Source of the DNA: Cephalotus follicularis
Taxonomy: Eukaryota; Streptophyta; Magnoliopsida; Oxalidales; Cephalotaceae
DNA: 64,000 bases
Assembly (NCBI GenBank): GCA_001972305.1
Contig: BDDD01002368.1
Location: 124,001 to 188,000 of the forward strand
Direction of reading: 5' to 3'
How positions within the stretch are numbered: the first letter of the stretch is position 1; the number at the start of each line of letters is the position of its first letter. Made by a program: the position numbers and the translations under genes. This document shows positions 46,549-58,412 of the stretch, piece after piece. The notes beneath the pieces are model-generated. The model was not told where the DNA came from and ran no database searches. It saw nothing but the letters and a program-made list of their open reading frames with translations.

Positions 46549-47033
46549 GTTGTGATACTATCCAATAAAAGAAAGAGTTTGTTGTGAATTCACAACAAAT
46601 TTTTATGACACTATTATCTTTGCTCATTAACCAATTGTTCATACTAATATTAAGTAAGAGTTTTGTTTTGAATTCACAATTGTATCTTAAAACAAAATAA
46701 TTATGGGACATACCCCATCAAGAGGCTTGGGTTATAAAAGGTCTTAGCTCAGACCAATTTTCGATTCTCTCATCTCTTTCCGGTTTGGTTTAATATTTGT
46801 GTTCTTATAGGATCCTTAATGAGCTAGTTGATCAAGCCCATCTCAAGTCCTTTCTTTTTTTGAAAAAAATTGCAAGTGCTTTGCACTTATTAACTCAACT
46901 TATACTATATAAAAAATGATGTACAAAGGTACTTCGGTCAAAAAATATGTATTTGAAACCAACAAAACTCTTCTTATTATATCCTATAGATACCAAGGGA
47001 CACATATAGGCTTTTAGACCCAACAACAGACAC

Positions 47034-47127
47034 AATTTAAGAGCTTTAATACAGCGTTAGTGAATGGGCCATTTAGACCCAATTTAAGAGCTTTAATATA
47101 GCGTTAGTAATTGGGCCATTTAGACCC
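47034..47127. repeat. Tandem duplication, two copies of 47 bp
   Basis: AATTTAAGAGCTTTAAT...ATGGGCCATTTAGACCC occurs at 47034-47080 and again at 47081-47127 with a few mismatches. Confidence 0.85.
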
Positions 47128-47499
47128 AACAGCAGAGAATTTTGGTATGTATTTCCATGCTGGAGCAAATTTATGAAGATAATTTACGAAGTTGTCACTA
47201 ACAGAGATTCTTGTATACACCAATTGTATCACGTAATTATGCATTAAATTAAAATAATCATGTAAATATGAATAATATTTTTGTTAGATAGACGACAAAC
47301 AAGTAACTAAAATTTTACAGGTAAGGGGTTATTGAACTTACACTAACTAGTACATAAGCAATGAGTGTCACTTAGCTTAACTAGTAAGAGTCTTTGTAGT
47401 GAAACATCAATTTTTTATTCCAATTCTTTAGGAGATCACCTGCCTAAACTTGAGATTGAAGAAATTTATGGAATAAATTTATGGGAAGGTGGAACCATT

Positions 47500-47635
47500 G
47501 ATGGAGCCAGCTACCGTTGTGGAGGCAATAGCTATCTTCAAAGGTATGAGCAAAGCAAAAGAGCAGGGATTTGCTAAAATTGCACTGTAATCTGATACCT
47601 CAGTTCTGCTGATATTAGCCATCTCTGAGTAGACA
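47500..47635 (+). pseudogene. RNase H-like (RVT_3) fragment, probably LINE-derived
   Basis: One frame reads VVEAIAIFKGMSKAKEQGFA, then KIAL, a stop, and SDTSVLLILAISE. This matches the middle of the plant RVT_3 RNase H fold (EA.A...GL..AKE.GF......ESDS). An in-frame TAA and a later TAG show it is dead. The source is probably a non-LTR retrotransposon or an RVT_3-type host gene. Confidence 0.5.
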
Positions 47636-48762
47636 TTGTAATCATATCAGGTATGGCTCTGTAGTGGCTGATATTATTACTTAATTCCTGATTGCTTAGG
47701 TTGTACTTTTACTGCTATTCGTAGGGAAACAAATGCAAAAAAATGGGTGTCAATTAGGACAGACTGTTGGTGGTTTGAAGCCATACCTATGGCAATAAGT
47801 TCTATTGTAAGCTTTGGAATTTCTTTAGTAATGCAATTCATCATTTAATTAAAAAAAAAAGGTGCTCCTATATACGTTACTAAATTTTTTTCCTTTAAAA
47901 GACTAATACCACAACCCACGAGATTTTACCTACTCACCTAAATATTGTTGACCATAAAACATATTGTCAAACATATGAATGAAAGAAAGACTAAAGCGTC
48001 ACGAACATAAATATCATAACTGGATCGGTGATTAAATCGATTAAACTTTTGGTTAATGAGTTAATGGTCTAACCAGTTGATCAATGAGTTAATCGATAAA
48101 TGAACTTAAAAATATATATAACTTTGATCAGACGATATTGATGTAACCCATGTCAGTTCACCGGTCTGACCGATTCTGATCAACGCGGAGCATCGGTCTG
48201 ACTGGCCGACTCCAACCGGTTAACCGACTGGATCGACTAATCCGATTCGAGTTTAATAACTATACTCATAAGGTAATTAAATAAAAAAACTAATTCATCA
48301 ATTAATATTAATATAGTAGGAGAACTGGATTGAATCAGATATGCTAACAAAAATGAGAAACATGCGCGAAAATCGAGTAATATTATTAACCATAAGTGAG
48401 GTAGCATTATAATGGCATCACAAGTGAATTGTCAAAATATTATTGGTGTTTTTTTAATACCATTAATAATGTTTTGATTTCTAATATAACAATCACGGAT
48501 GATATTTTAACAACTCACTTATGATTTTTTGTGATGTAAGATTATTTATGTTTCATAATATTATTGATGGAATTCTAATCGAGACCTTTCGCACTTAATT
48601 CCCATTGGTATTACAACTTAGAAACTTAGAAGCTAACGTATTCTTTCTTTTCTTTTTCTTTTTTTTTTTTTTTTTTGCCTTAAGTCGAGAAAGCAGGAGG
48701 CTAAAGCCTCAAAGAAACCATACCAGCAAGATCACCAAAGAGTAACTCAGCTGTGCTACTAA

Positions 48763-48988
48763 GGGGTCGCTTGGTATGGAGGGTATGTGAGATATAAGGG
48801 TATGTGCAAATATAAATCTATTTAGTATATCAGTTTATAAAATTATTTATCTATCTAAATTTTTACTATAATATTATATTATCTAAAGTATTTATACAAA
48901 AAAAAATTAAAAAAAATCAATTTAAAAGGGTATCTCAGATAATCCCAAGTTAGGGACTATCTGAGATACCCTCGTAACAAACGACCCC
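48763..48988. mobile_element. Tourist-like (PIF/Harbinger) MITE, 226 bp
   Basis: Terminal inverted repeats: GGGGTCGCTTGGTATGGAGG at the left, and at the right, read inversely, GGGGTCGTTTGTTACGAGGG. They continue as a near-match for about 30 bp. A 3-bp TAA duplication flanks it (48760-48762, 48989-48991), the known preference of this superfamily. There is no coding capacity. Confidence 0.85.
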
Positions 48989-49344
48989 TAAGAGGGTTTT
49001 GGAACACCTAAGAGATTAATTTTCCAAGTTTAGATGTGGATGTTAGCCATAAAACCAGCACACATGTTACTACACTCCCAGTAGAAACTACCCTAGCTAT
49101 TCCATTTTCATATCCATGATTCTTTATCATTTTCTGTTATTTTAATAATATTAAATTCAACTTTTATTGCCATAACGTGAAAGAATAACGTCTCAATCAC
49201 ACAAGGGAAAATACAAAATATAATCTAGTTTATCATTCTTGGTTGTGTTATATTTTAAGATATATTTATGATGACAATTATATCCGAAAAAATTAAGTTT
49301 TGATCCTTTTTTTTTCTTGTATAGGACAAAAATCTTTGAAATAA

Positions 49345-49985
49345 ATGGGATTCGAACTCAATTGCAATATCCGTATTGTTTTTAGTTTTGATGAATCCAC
49401 TCACATTTAAATGGCTTGTTCAATTCATAATAATATCACCCTTATACATGTCACTTCCTTTATTGACAATATGAATTTTTACCATTACCTTAAGGAAGAT
49501 AACCCGTAATGATGAGGGTAATGGTTTGTAATAAACACCAATAATAAAGAGGGGTAAAATTATGAGATCCTTAAATAATATTAAAAAAACCAAAGACAAA
49601 AAAAAGGGCGGGGGGGCGGGGTTGCTTTAATTTGTAGTTTTGTATTTCCCATGTTTTCCTCAATTAAATCAGCAGTTGTTCTCGTAGATATTGCATAGTC
49701 AGATCTGGCTAGGCGTATGCATTTGATTGTTTTAGAGTGAATTACGGGATCACCCCTCAACACTTTTAACACGTTCTTTAGTTTAGCATTTAAAAATCAT
49801 TTCTGTCCCCAACTTTTGTAGCTAAATTTAGTTCATTAATTAACTTTGGCTATTCTATAAAGGTTACAATATTTATGTCTTTTTAAAATAAAAAATTATT
49901 TTATAGAAAAAGATAAAATGTGTCTGTGGTGTCAACTTAAGAATTTTTTTGAAGTGTTATCAATAGAGTAAGAGGAAAGGTATCT
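49345..49985 (+). repeat. Segmental duplication, copy 1
   Basis: Shares AATTAAATCAGCAGTTGTTC, the TCTCGTAGATATTG stretch, GGCTTGTTCAATTCATAATA and other blocks in order with 52815-53885. Identity by eye is roughly 75-85% outside gaps. It ends just where the F-box-like coding sequence begins. Confidence 0.75.
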
Positions 49986-49991
49986 ATCTTA

Positions 49992-50671
49992 TTGGTTCTC
50001 TTAATGGTATCATCTGCCTATCTTTCTATTATTATAAGGACATGAGTGGCACCAAAATCGCACTATGGAACCCTGCAACTAACGAAATCAAGGTTCATCC
50101 GGAGTTCGGTGTAGGCGTTGAATCTTATTTCCCTTTTATCGGATTTGGTTTGGATGCTAAAACCAAAGATTACAAAGTCGTCAAGATGTATGGTGAAACG
50201 TGTGATACAACTCCTGAATCTCGTATATTCCAAGTTGATGTATACAGTCTATGCAATAATAATTCATGGAGAGAACTGGATGTTGGGCCGCCAGCTTATC
50301 TGCTACCTTGTTATCCTGACGCGCCTGTTTATACATACCAAGGGGATCATTTCTTGGTTCGGTCATGAATATGGTGATGGGTTGGTTTCATTTGACATTA
50401 GCAATGAGGTTTTCACCACTGCCGGATGCTAGTATTATTGGATGTTATCTTGATAAATGGAGATTTTTTTTACTCCTTTAAGGATCCATTTCCCTACTAC
50501 TAGATATGGTTGGAATACGTGATATGGGTCTTGCTTGAGGATGGCGTTACCGAATCGTGGACTAAACTATTCACCAACCCCCTTCCAAAAATCGCATTCT
50601 CTCTAGGATTTGGGAAGAATGGTGAACTGATTTTTGAAACCATCGATGGAAAAATGATATATCTCGTGTGA
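49992..50671 (+). pseudogene. F-box-associated (FBA) domain protein pseudogene
   Basis: The frame opens in GSLNGIICLSFYYYKDMSGT, followed by the FBA hallmarks KIALWNPATNEIKV, IGFGLDAKTKDYKVVKMYG, and VDVYSLCNNNSWRELD. It breaks by a frameshift near 50350 and continues in another frame as WFGHEYGDGLVSFDISNEVF, with stops after. Later ESWTKLFTNPLPK and FGKNGELIFETIDGKMIYLV follow, up to a TGA at 50669-50671. No F-box motif was seen upstream, so the 5' part is missing. FBA proteins serve as substrate receptors of SCF ubiquitin ligases. This copy cannot. Confidence 0.85.
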
Positions 50672-52814
50672 CCCAACAAGTCAAAAAGTAACCATCGGTG
50701 GATCCCAACTTATGGGCAATGCGCCTCATAATGTACTTTTGTTGAGAAAAGAAAAGATTTTGAAACAGAGGATACCAAATTTTATGATTGTCTATAATTA
50801 AAAAAGCCATTTGATAAAAATGAAAAAAAGTATGATTGACGAGTAATTATGCTATATTATGCATCCTCCTATTCTTTACCACTTCTTAATATTTTTAATT
50901 TAATCTTTTATCTATGAAAATCATCTCCATAAATTTTTAAAAACAGAAATATTCAATGATTATATGAGATTCATTGTACAGAAAAGTTTAATCGCTGAAT
51001 TTTTCTGTCCAATAATACAAAATTGAAGTTATCTATAAATGTTTAATTCACTTAAAAATTAACAGGATCGATACAACTGACATGAATGCCTGTTGTGATT
51101 TTTCATCCATCCATACGAATATTTGTGATGGCATCAAGCAAAAAATTCTGGCCCGGCATACACCGTTCTTGCTAATATGACACCAGTACATGACTCTGGA
51201 TGTGGTTGTGGAAGTTGAAATGTGCTCAGCGACTTCGTTTCTTTGTTTGGCTACTCAAAACAAACACATGACGAATGGTAAAGCTTTGGCTCGTGGGTTG
51301 GGAGTTCCTTCTCAGGGGCGTGGTAAAGCTTAACTGTGATAGATCTGTTAAGGGTAATCAGGGGCTACGTGGCTATGGTGGTTTGCTTTGTGACAGTGAT
51401 GCATGACAATGGTTGAGTGGATTTGCAGGTTCCATTTGATATTTAGCAAATGTTATATCATTAATCTAAATTGCTTCTATAATGAACTAAAAATCTTTTG
51501 AGCCAAATATCTTTTCTTGTATTTTTGAAGTTCTAACGAGATGGGGATTATTTACGAATCCCTACCGGGCCTCATAACAGAAATGAAACAGAACATGCAT
51601 CGAAATTAATGTGATATCCCGCATTTGTTGTCGTATGTAATTAATACTAAATCAAACGTAGATTAGGGACTTTTGGGTTGTACTTAGAGAGCTTTTCTAC
51701 CTGATAAATTAAACCGAACAATCCCTTTCAATTTTTGTGTGGTTTCAAATTCTATTGTCGTACTAATAATTTTATAAAAATTAGCTTAATCTTTAAAGTC
51801 TTTTTTAAAGTGATACGATGGAGTATTATTTTTTATATTTTTAAAAAATTATAATTAATATTTAAAAATATAGAAAACATAAACAACGATATTTGGTCAT
51901 ATCATTCTTGAAAAAATCTTTCGTAAATAAGTTAATGTCTATAGAATTATTTTTGACAAAAACAGTTTATCAAGTCTATTAGGCCTTAACTAACCATCAA
52001 ATATTTGAGTATTCATATGTAACTTAGCTTAAATGACAAGTGTTTTAATAATTGTTAGTGTTGTATACGCGAATTAAAGAAATATGAAGGAATAATTGGA
52101 TTGAAGATATAAAAATGACAATGTGAGACAAGAATTAAAACGGAAAAATGAAGACTTAAAAATAAAAGAAAAATTGAGAGAAAACTTTTAAGATTTTTAA
52201 GTTATCTTATACAAATGATTCAGGATCTCATTTACAAAGGTATCGTTTATAGGCGTAATAGACAGTCATGATTAATTCATAACTGAATTATATAATAATC
52301 TTCTGATTTTGACACGTGTAAAGTAGTTATAACTGAAATCATACCTCGTACATTCCTACCTGACCTTCTTTTTTTTAACTACCGTCTTACACCTTCATAG
52401 CCTATACGTTTTCACTCATTTTATATTATAACTTATATATTTCATAACATTCACGTTTTTCCTTTAGTTATATGAAGGATCGTTTCTTAACATAATTAAC
52501 ATAAGAGGATATTTTCATCTTTTTGAACAAGTTAATTACGATATAAATAATAATACAACACTAGATATTGAATTCAATTCTTCGTGAGAGACTGAACGCA
52601 TCGGTCTCTACTTGATATCGGCGGAATAACCGTCTTGTATAAATGGAGCGGATTATGCAATCTATTTTTTAAAAAGAAAAGAAAGAAAGATATCTGTGTG
52701 GATGAGATTGTATGACACTAATATAGTAATATGTGCTGGATCTCACACGAGTGTCTACTACGGATATTATTTGTTCTATTAAAGAAACCAGCCTGTCCGG
52801 TACTACCCAAGAGA
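50672..52814. other. Spacer with an RNase H-like scrap
   Basis: AT-rich. At 51325-51445 one frame reads VKLNCDRSVKGNQGLRGYGG, then LLCDSDA, a stop and QWLSGFAGS. This matches the N-terminal end of an RVT_3 RNase H domain including the first Asp, and it is dead. No other gene was seen. Confidence 0.45.
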
Positions 52815-53885
52815 ACTCAATTCTAACATCCATATTGTTTTCCGTTTTGATGAAGAATAATGTACACTTTATTTGCCCTCACATTTAAACGGCTTGTTCA
52901 ATTCATAATATCACCCTTATACATATCACTTCCTTTATTAACAATGATACGGTAATACGATACGTGACAAGAACATTTATTAATAGAGATGAATTAAACT
53001 TTAATAAATACGAAAAAAAATCATGTCAAGATTCTTTTTGAAAGCTTATTTAATGATAATCTCAAAAACTCTAGATAGTCTTACTCGGTCACTATAAAAA
53101 GAAACTTAACATGCAATATTGAGGAAAAACTCTGAAAAATTCGACAGCAGTTCATTTTTTTTTTAGAATAATAGATCATCTTTCTTCATAAAACTGACTT
53201 AATCATTAAAGGGTGTTCCAATATTCACCTCCGATCACTTTTGAATTTGTTCTTATTTTGTATATTGAAGAAAAAAGATTTAGAGTGTGTTGCTAATCTG
53301 TATTGATGAGATAGACGAATTTTTGCATCAACAGACAATATGAATTTTCGTCATTTCCTTAAGGAAAAATAACCCAAAGTGATGGGGGCAACTTCTTTAT
53401 TGATTTGTGCTAATCACCGATATCAGAGATGTCTACTGTTCAAAACTTGAGTTAGAGAGTAAAAAATGATTAAATCTTGTGATTCTCGAATAATAATATA
53501 AAAAAAAAGGGGCAAATATTTGCCTTAATTGGTAATTTTGTACTTCCAATGTTTTTGTCAATTAAATCAGCAGTTGTTCTCGTAGATATTGTATGGTCAG
53601 ATATGGCCAGGCATGTGTATTTGTTTGTTACGGGAACAATCCTCGAAACTCAATGCTTTCTTTAGTTTAGTCTTAAAAATCATTTCTGTTCCCAACTTTT
53701 CTAAATTTATGTCATTAATTAACTTTGGTTACAGGAAAAAATCTTAGGTACATACAGTCTATTATCGACACATCTTATATTATTTTTAAAAAATAATATT
53801 TAAAAAAGAAAGAAAGATAAAACATGTACATGATACACGCATCAAAATTTTTTTCAGTTATCAATATAGTGAGGTAAAAAGCAGA
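52815..53885 (+). repeat. Segmental duplication, copy 2, carrying an inserted solo LTR
   Basis: Collinear with 49345-49985 but longer, because a 389-bp block lies in the middle (52945-53333). After it the match resumes (GACAATATGAATTTT, ATTAAATCAGCAGTTGTTCT). The match fades near 53885. No F-box coding follows this copy. Confidence 0.75.
52945..53333 (+). repeat. Small solo LTR inside segmental duplication copy 2
   Basis: Starts TGATACGG and ends GCATCAACA. Flanking 5-mers are AACAA and GACAA (4 of 5). The paralogous site in copy 1 (about 49475) lacks the block and has GACAA once, so it acts as an empty site. The ends resemble the TGATAG...ATCAACA LTRs elsewhere in the window. Confidence 0.7.
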
Positions 53886-54290
53886 CTTACATTTAACAAG
53901 CATTTTGAATATCGGACCCAACAGTGTGGCTCTTTCAAATATAATAATGTCTTGCACTGTTTTTTTAACAGTATGAAAAGTATACCACAAGTCGTTCTCT
54001 GGAGAATTTCATCATCATCAGACCTATTTACCCTATTGAGATGCACAATAGCTCATTCAAGTTCATGCCACAAGGTGAAGAACTAAACATCCAAACTTTA
54101 AGTCAGCAAACCAAAATAAAAAACCATTGTATACACATTGGCACTTGCAAAAATGCCCCGATGGGACTACAACTAATACCCATACTGCATCACTGCATAT
54201 TCCCCTATTTTAAAACAAAGTAAAGTGGCAAAGTCCATACAACCAAACTTCTCCCCTACAACACCCCAAAATTTTACTTGCTCGCCATAT

Positions 54291-54717
54291 TTATTCACTT
54301 GTAGAGTATCTTGAAGTCCAATACTTCTCAATTTCTTCTGCTGTTCTCCCTGGAATTCTCCCAGCAATAAGAGACCACCTCTCACCGACCAGGTTGTACA
54401 TCAGAATGACAAGGACTTCTTCATCTTCTGAGAACTCAAGCTTAGTATCTTGACTGGATTCCTCTGCAACAACACACCAAACAAAGAACAAAGGTTGTAA
54501 GGAATTGTACAAATTAGTGAACCATCTAAGCTAAATAAGCATTTTCAAATTCCGAAAAAGGTATGATCAATCATCAAATGAGTAACCAAAAGTCAGCTAC
54601 TATAGTTGAAAACACAGAGACAACAATTGAACAAGTAAGAAGAAGCTCTGATTTCAAATGGGTACCTCTAGAATCCACAGAGCTGTTGTCCTCAGAGGAG
54701 TGATCCAAGTCAGCCAT
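54291..54717 (-). CDS. Single-repeat R3-MYB, CAPRICE/TRIPTYCHON/ETC type
   Basis: Two exons on the minus strand, 54717-54666 and 54463-54291, joined by a GT-AG intron. Together they give 74 residues starting [13 protein letters not shown]. The R3 repeat spans about residues 26-70 and includes [20 protein letters not shown], then [13 protein letters not shown] at the end. Such proteins lack an activation domain and compete with R2R3-MYBs for bHLH partners, repressing trichome, root-hair or anthocyanin programmes. The usual intron after the GERW codons is not present. The bHLH contact pattern ([DE]Lx2[RK]x3Lx6Lx3R) reads VLVILMYNL here, with Leu where Arg or Lys is expected. The start is chosen as the first in-frame ATG. 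Ser/Asp-rich N-termini are normal in this group. Confidence 0.93.
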
Positions 54718-54946
54718 TACAATTAAGAGTTGAAAAAATTGAAGACAAACAGTAGAGCTACAGAATTTTCTCTGGTGTAGTGTAGCTATAGAAGTGAGTA
54801 GGTAGAATATTAATAGGAGAGAGGGTGGTCTTCATGAGAGATAGAAGAATGGGAGGTGTGATAGCAAGTGAAAGAAGAATGGTAGTTGACAAGTGGGGTT
54901 GAAGTCCAACTTTGATAGGTAGTTGAACACTTAACGTGTTGGTTGG

Positions 54947-54954
54947 TATAAATA
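54947..54954 (-). promoter_or_regulatory. Possible TATA box of the R3-MYB gene
   Basis: TATTTATA on the minus strand, about 230 bp upstream of the ATG. Weak evidence. Confidence 0.25.
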
Positions 54955-55692
54955 TTTGAAGCATGGCATTTCTTGAGTGTTACATACTCATACGTTTATT
55001 ATACAAATTCTAATTGTATCACACATGTCAGACACTCGTACTAGTCAAGTCATCAATTGGTAGCAAATCCTGATATGATTTATTTTTTTATATTTAATTT
55101 TTTATCGTATCATATAATTATATATTTTAAATCTAATTATTAAATTTTATATACTATCTAAATAAATCGTATATATTAATTTTTAAGTCAATCGAAAATC
55201 TATAAGTATGTTTTTGAATAAGAAATTATTTAATAGTATATATAAAAAACTATATAATTATTGAATTTGTTAAACATCAAAAACATATTTATATATTTTT
55301 GATCACCTTAAAAATTGACATGCACGATTTATCTAGATAGTAGATAAAATTCAACGATTAGATTTGGAAGATACAAATATATTATATGATAAAAATTTAA
55401 ATATAAAAATATGAAAAAGATATATCTCTATCTGTTGGGCCATCTATAAATCTCTTTACATGATTTTATTAAGAAAACAACTGTTTAGGACCTGATGAAT
55501 ATTATATTTATCTTGTGAGAAACTACTCATTTCTATTTAGTAGGTAGATGAAAACGGTTCATTTACAAGTTAATAATTAAAATAAATATATAATTAATAA
55601 ACAAAATTCAATTATTGTGTCTTTATTTTAATCTTAATTTATAAATATATCTTTTGCTTTTTAAAAATAAAAAATTGGAGAGGGGCCGTTTC

Positions 55693-55733
<41 letters not shown>

Positions 55734-56193
55734 GTAATGTTTGGCGGAACTATTATTAATTAGAAGATTATCCTTTAGCAGTAATTAAGAAAAAGCCAAA
55801 GGGAACGACAAAACAAACATGCCCATCAGTAAAAGCACATAACATGAGGTCAGTTGCCGTCTCGACCATCACATTCCCCATTATCCTATTGTGTAGAACA
55901 CAAATAAGTGTTTTACGCGCCATACAAAAGAGTGAATGACACGTAGTGCTGGAACCGGAATCAGACCACTGCAAAAAAATTAAATTCACAGTTGGATTGG
56001 TGGCCATCCGGTTACGGTTCTTGAACTGAAATCGGAACCGATACCGGTTCGAACCTGTTCTGAAACGGTACTGAGATTTAAAAAAAATTAAACCAACAGC
56101 TAGTATAACAATTGGTCCTGGTGGATCACTACCTGTGACACCAACAATTATGTTGGTTAATTAATCAATTTTTTTAAAATTAAATTTTGTAAT
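54955..56193. other. AT-rich spacer upstream of R3-MYB
   Basis: Contains a (TA)n run at 55695-55730. At 55940-56100 there is GGAACCGGAATC and CGGAACCGATACCGGTTCGA sequence of the kind found at hAT ends. No gene. Confidence 0.4.
55695..55730. repeat. (TA)n microsatellite
   Basis: Pure TA run of about 36 bp. Confidence 0.95.
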
Positions 56194-57066
56194 TGTTGAT
56201 GTAAAAATTCTTCCCTCAACAGTACTCCACGTGTAAGGGTTTGATTTGTTTAGGGAAACGCTGTTTCAATACTCCGAGATAAAGGTAGAAGATGACTGTA
56301 AGTGTTTTTCCTGCACAGAAGAGCAAACGCGTTGAATGTCCAGGAGGTTGTTCTCCCGGGGACACTCCGAAGCTCGAGTTAGGCCTTTGCATGGAGAAAA
56401 CTAGGTTTTTTTAGAGTAAAAATGGCTGACCTGAGACATGTCTTTGATTCTTGTATTTATAGTGCTGGTTTGTAATTGTTTGAGCGTGAAATGCGAAGGT
56501 GATAGCTATCCCCTAAGGAAATGTCGAGGATCTCGGGATTTCCTTTATCTCCACCTGATTTGTCGCTACTTTCCTTGTAGGTAGTTTTATATCTTATCTT
56601 CCATATTAGGAAGATGTGAATCCCTGGAAAGTAGACTGATTTTATAGCCTTGTCCTGCCGAGGATGAGGAGAATTAGGTTCTCTTGTTATTTACCCACTT
56701 CAAGGTCTTCAACTTCAAAGGCTTTCTCTAGGGCTGTCGCCCGAAGCATTAGGTCCTCTGCCTAGCTGTCGAGGAAGAGATCTTCTACAGTGCAGTTGAG
56801 GAGGAGTCTCCTGGGTTAGGTCCTCTGTACTGATGTTGGAAGGGAGATCCTCGGCACTTAGGCCGCGGATTTCCTCGGCACTTATGTTGAGGAGTGTGGA
56901 TTCTACATCACCAGTAAGGAGGGTCTCCTCGGACTTGATTCCGAGGAGGATGTCTTCATCTGTTTTTCCTGCCAGAGCTTGATAAGCTTTAAAGCCCCTT
57001 GACACCTGGCTACGTCGGCAGAGGACATGTGTCATTCTTGGTATAAACTAATTTTTCCCCATATCA
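56194..57066 (-). repeat. Solo LTR, gypsy LARD-like family relative (873 bp)
   Basis: On the minus strand it starts TGATATGGGG and ends CATCAACA. The perfect 5-bp duplication GTAAT flanks it (56189-56193, 57067-57071). It shares CTCCCGGGGACACTCCGA and the GTGTAAGGG and CCGAGGA motifs with the LTRs at 41 and 46 kb, but it is clearly diverged. No internal region remains. Confidence 0.88.
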
Positions 57067-57738
57067 GTAATTTATAAAAAAAAATTGTTTATAAATACCA
57101 AGGACTATTTTCAATTCATTTCATTGAAAACTGTCGTTTTTCTAACCTCTAATCTCTATTATATATTTTCAAATTCCTACTCTATTAGTGTATTTGTTAA
57201 TTGAATTATCTCATTAGTTTGTACAATTGTACATAAAATAAAAAGATCAACACCACAAGGGCAAAGTTCTGCGGCATAGTTAACATCAAGAAAACGAAGT
57301 TCTGCATCAAATTTAACACAAGCAACGCATAGTTCTGTTGCTTATGTATCACAATTTTCACCACCGAAGCAAAGCTTGGCATCTCGCATTCGGTCGACTT
57401 CAGCACTGACATAGCGTTTTGAATTAGAGCTTCGAGACCTGTACCAATATTGTAACATCTGTGTTCCAGTCAGTTGATAAAATGTATTTATGAGGTCGTG
57501 ATCAAATGTTGTAATTTTCGGCCAATAATTTTTGTATGAGATCATGTATTTATTTAGTGACATTCATAATCACACATGATTTTTAATTATTTTTAATATT
57601 ACATTTATAATATATTGATTTTATTACTTTTTTTTAATAAGTTTTAATGTGATTTCAAGTTTTTTATCAGTTTAAAAATATTTACTAAGGGAAGATATTT
57701 TTAAAGTTGTTTTTGATAACAAAAAAGTAAATAATTTT
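57067..57738. other. Spacer between two solo LTRs
   Basis: AT-rich. The minus-strand frames at 57206-57563 show no recognisable domain. Nothing identified. Confidence 0.4.
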
Positions 57739-58412
57739 TGTTCATACAAAAATCCTTACTCAACAGTACCTCACGTGTAAGGGCTTTATTTGTTGAAGAA
57801 AACACTGTAATATGCCTGAGAAGAAAGTTTAGAGGTTGATAATCCCTGCACAAATAGAGCAAAGACGTCGAAGGTCCAGGAAGTTGTTCTCCCCGGGGCA
57901 CTCCGATGCTCAAGTTAAGCAATGCACACAGAATATAGGGTTCCTTAGTATGCAAAATGAATGACCTTTGTTTTGACTGTGAAACTGGTATTTATAATGC
58001 TAGTTTGTAACTGTTTGAGCATGAATTTCAGAGGTGACTGCTATGCCCCTAAGGAAATGCCGAGGATCTCGGGATTTCCCTTATTCTCCACCTGATTTTG
58101 TGCCAGTACATTATTGTGTCTTATCTTACCATATTTGAAGAGATAAACCCCTAGAATGTAGACTGATTTCATGGCCTGATCCTATAACGGGGGAGGAGGT
58201 CCTATGCAATGCTGCCGAGGAGGTGGTCCTCTGTAATAGTTTCGAAGAGGTGGTCCTCTGCAAAGATGCCGATGACCTCGACTGTTGCCTTGGTGGAAAC
58301 AACGATTTTCCTCTGATCAATATCCTTGTATGCTTCAATTCACTTATGCACGTGGTAATGTTTACAGAGTACATGTGTCGCCGTGAATATAGACAGATTT
58401 TTTCTCCCGTCA
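57739..58412 (-). repeat. Second solo LTR of the related gypsy type (674 bp)
   Basis: On the minus strand it starts TGACGGGAG and ends GTATGAACA. The flanking 5-mers ATTTT and ACTTT match at 4 of 5. It shares GTTCTCCCCGGGGCACTCCG and the CCGAGGATCTCGGGATTTCC block with the neighbouring LTR. Confidence 0.75.

Larger units (their letters stand above)
46554..48762. other. Intergenic region with repeat scraps
   Basis: AT-rich. Holds a 47-bp tandem duplication (47034-47127), an RNase H-like scrap (47500-47635), and a repeat of AACCGGTTAACCGACTGG type at about 48010-48270, probably a MITE or hAT-related remnant. No intact gene. Confidence 0.45.

Noticed and set aside
47365-47577. 70-residue plus-strand frame
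   Set aside because: The overlapping frame matches RNase H-like sequence, so this one is a shadow.
57206-57563. Two minus-strand frames between solo LTRs
   Set aside because: No recognisable domain, and AT-rich spacer composition.
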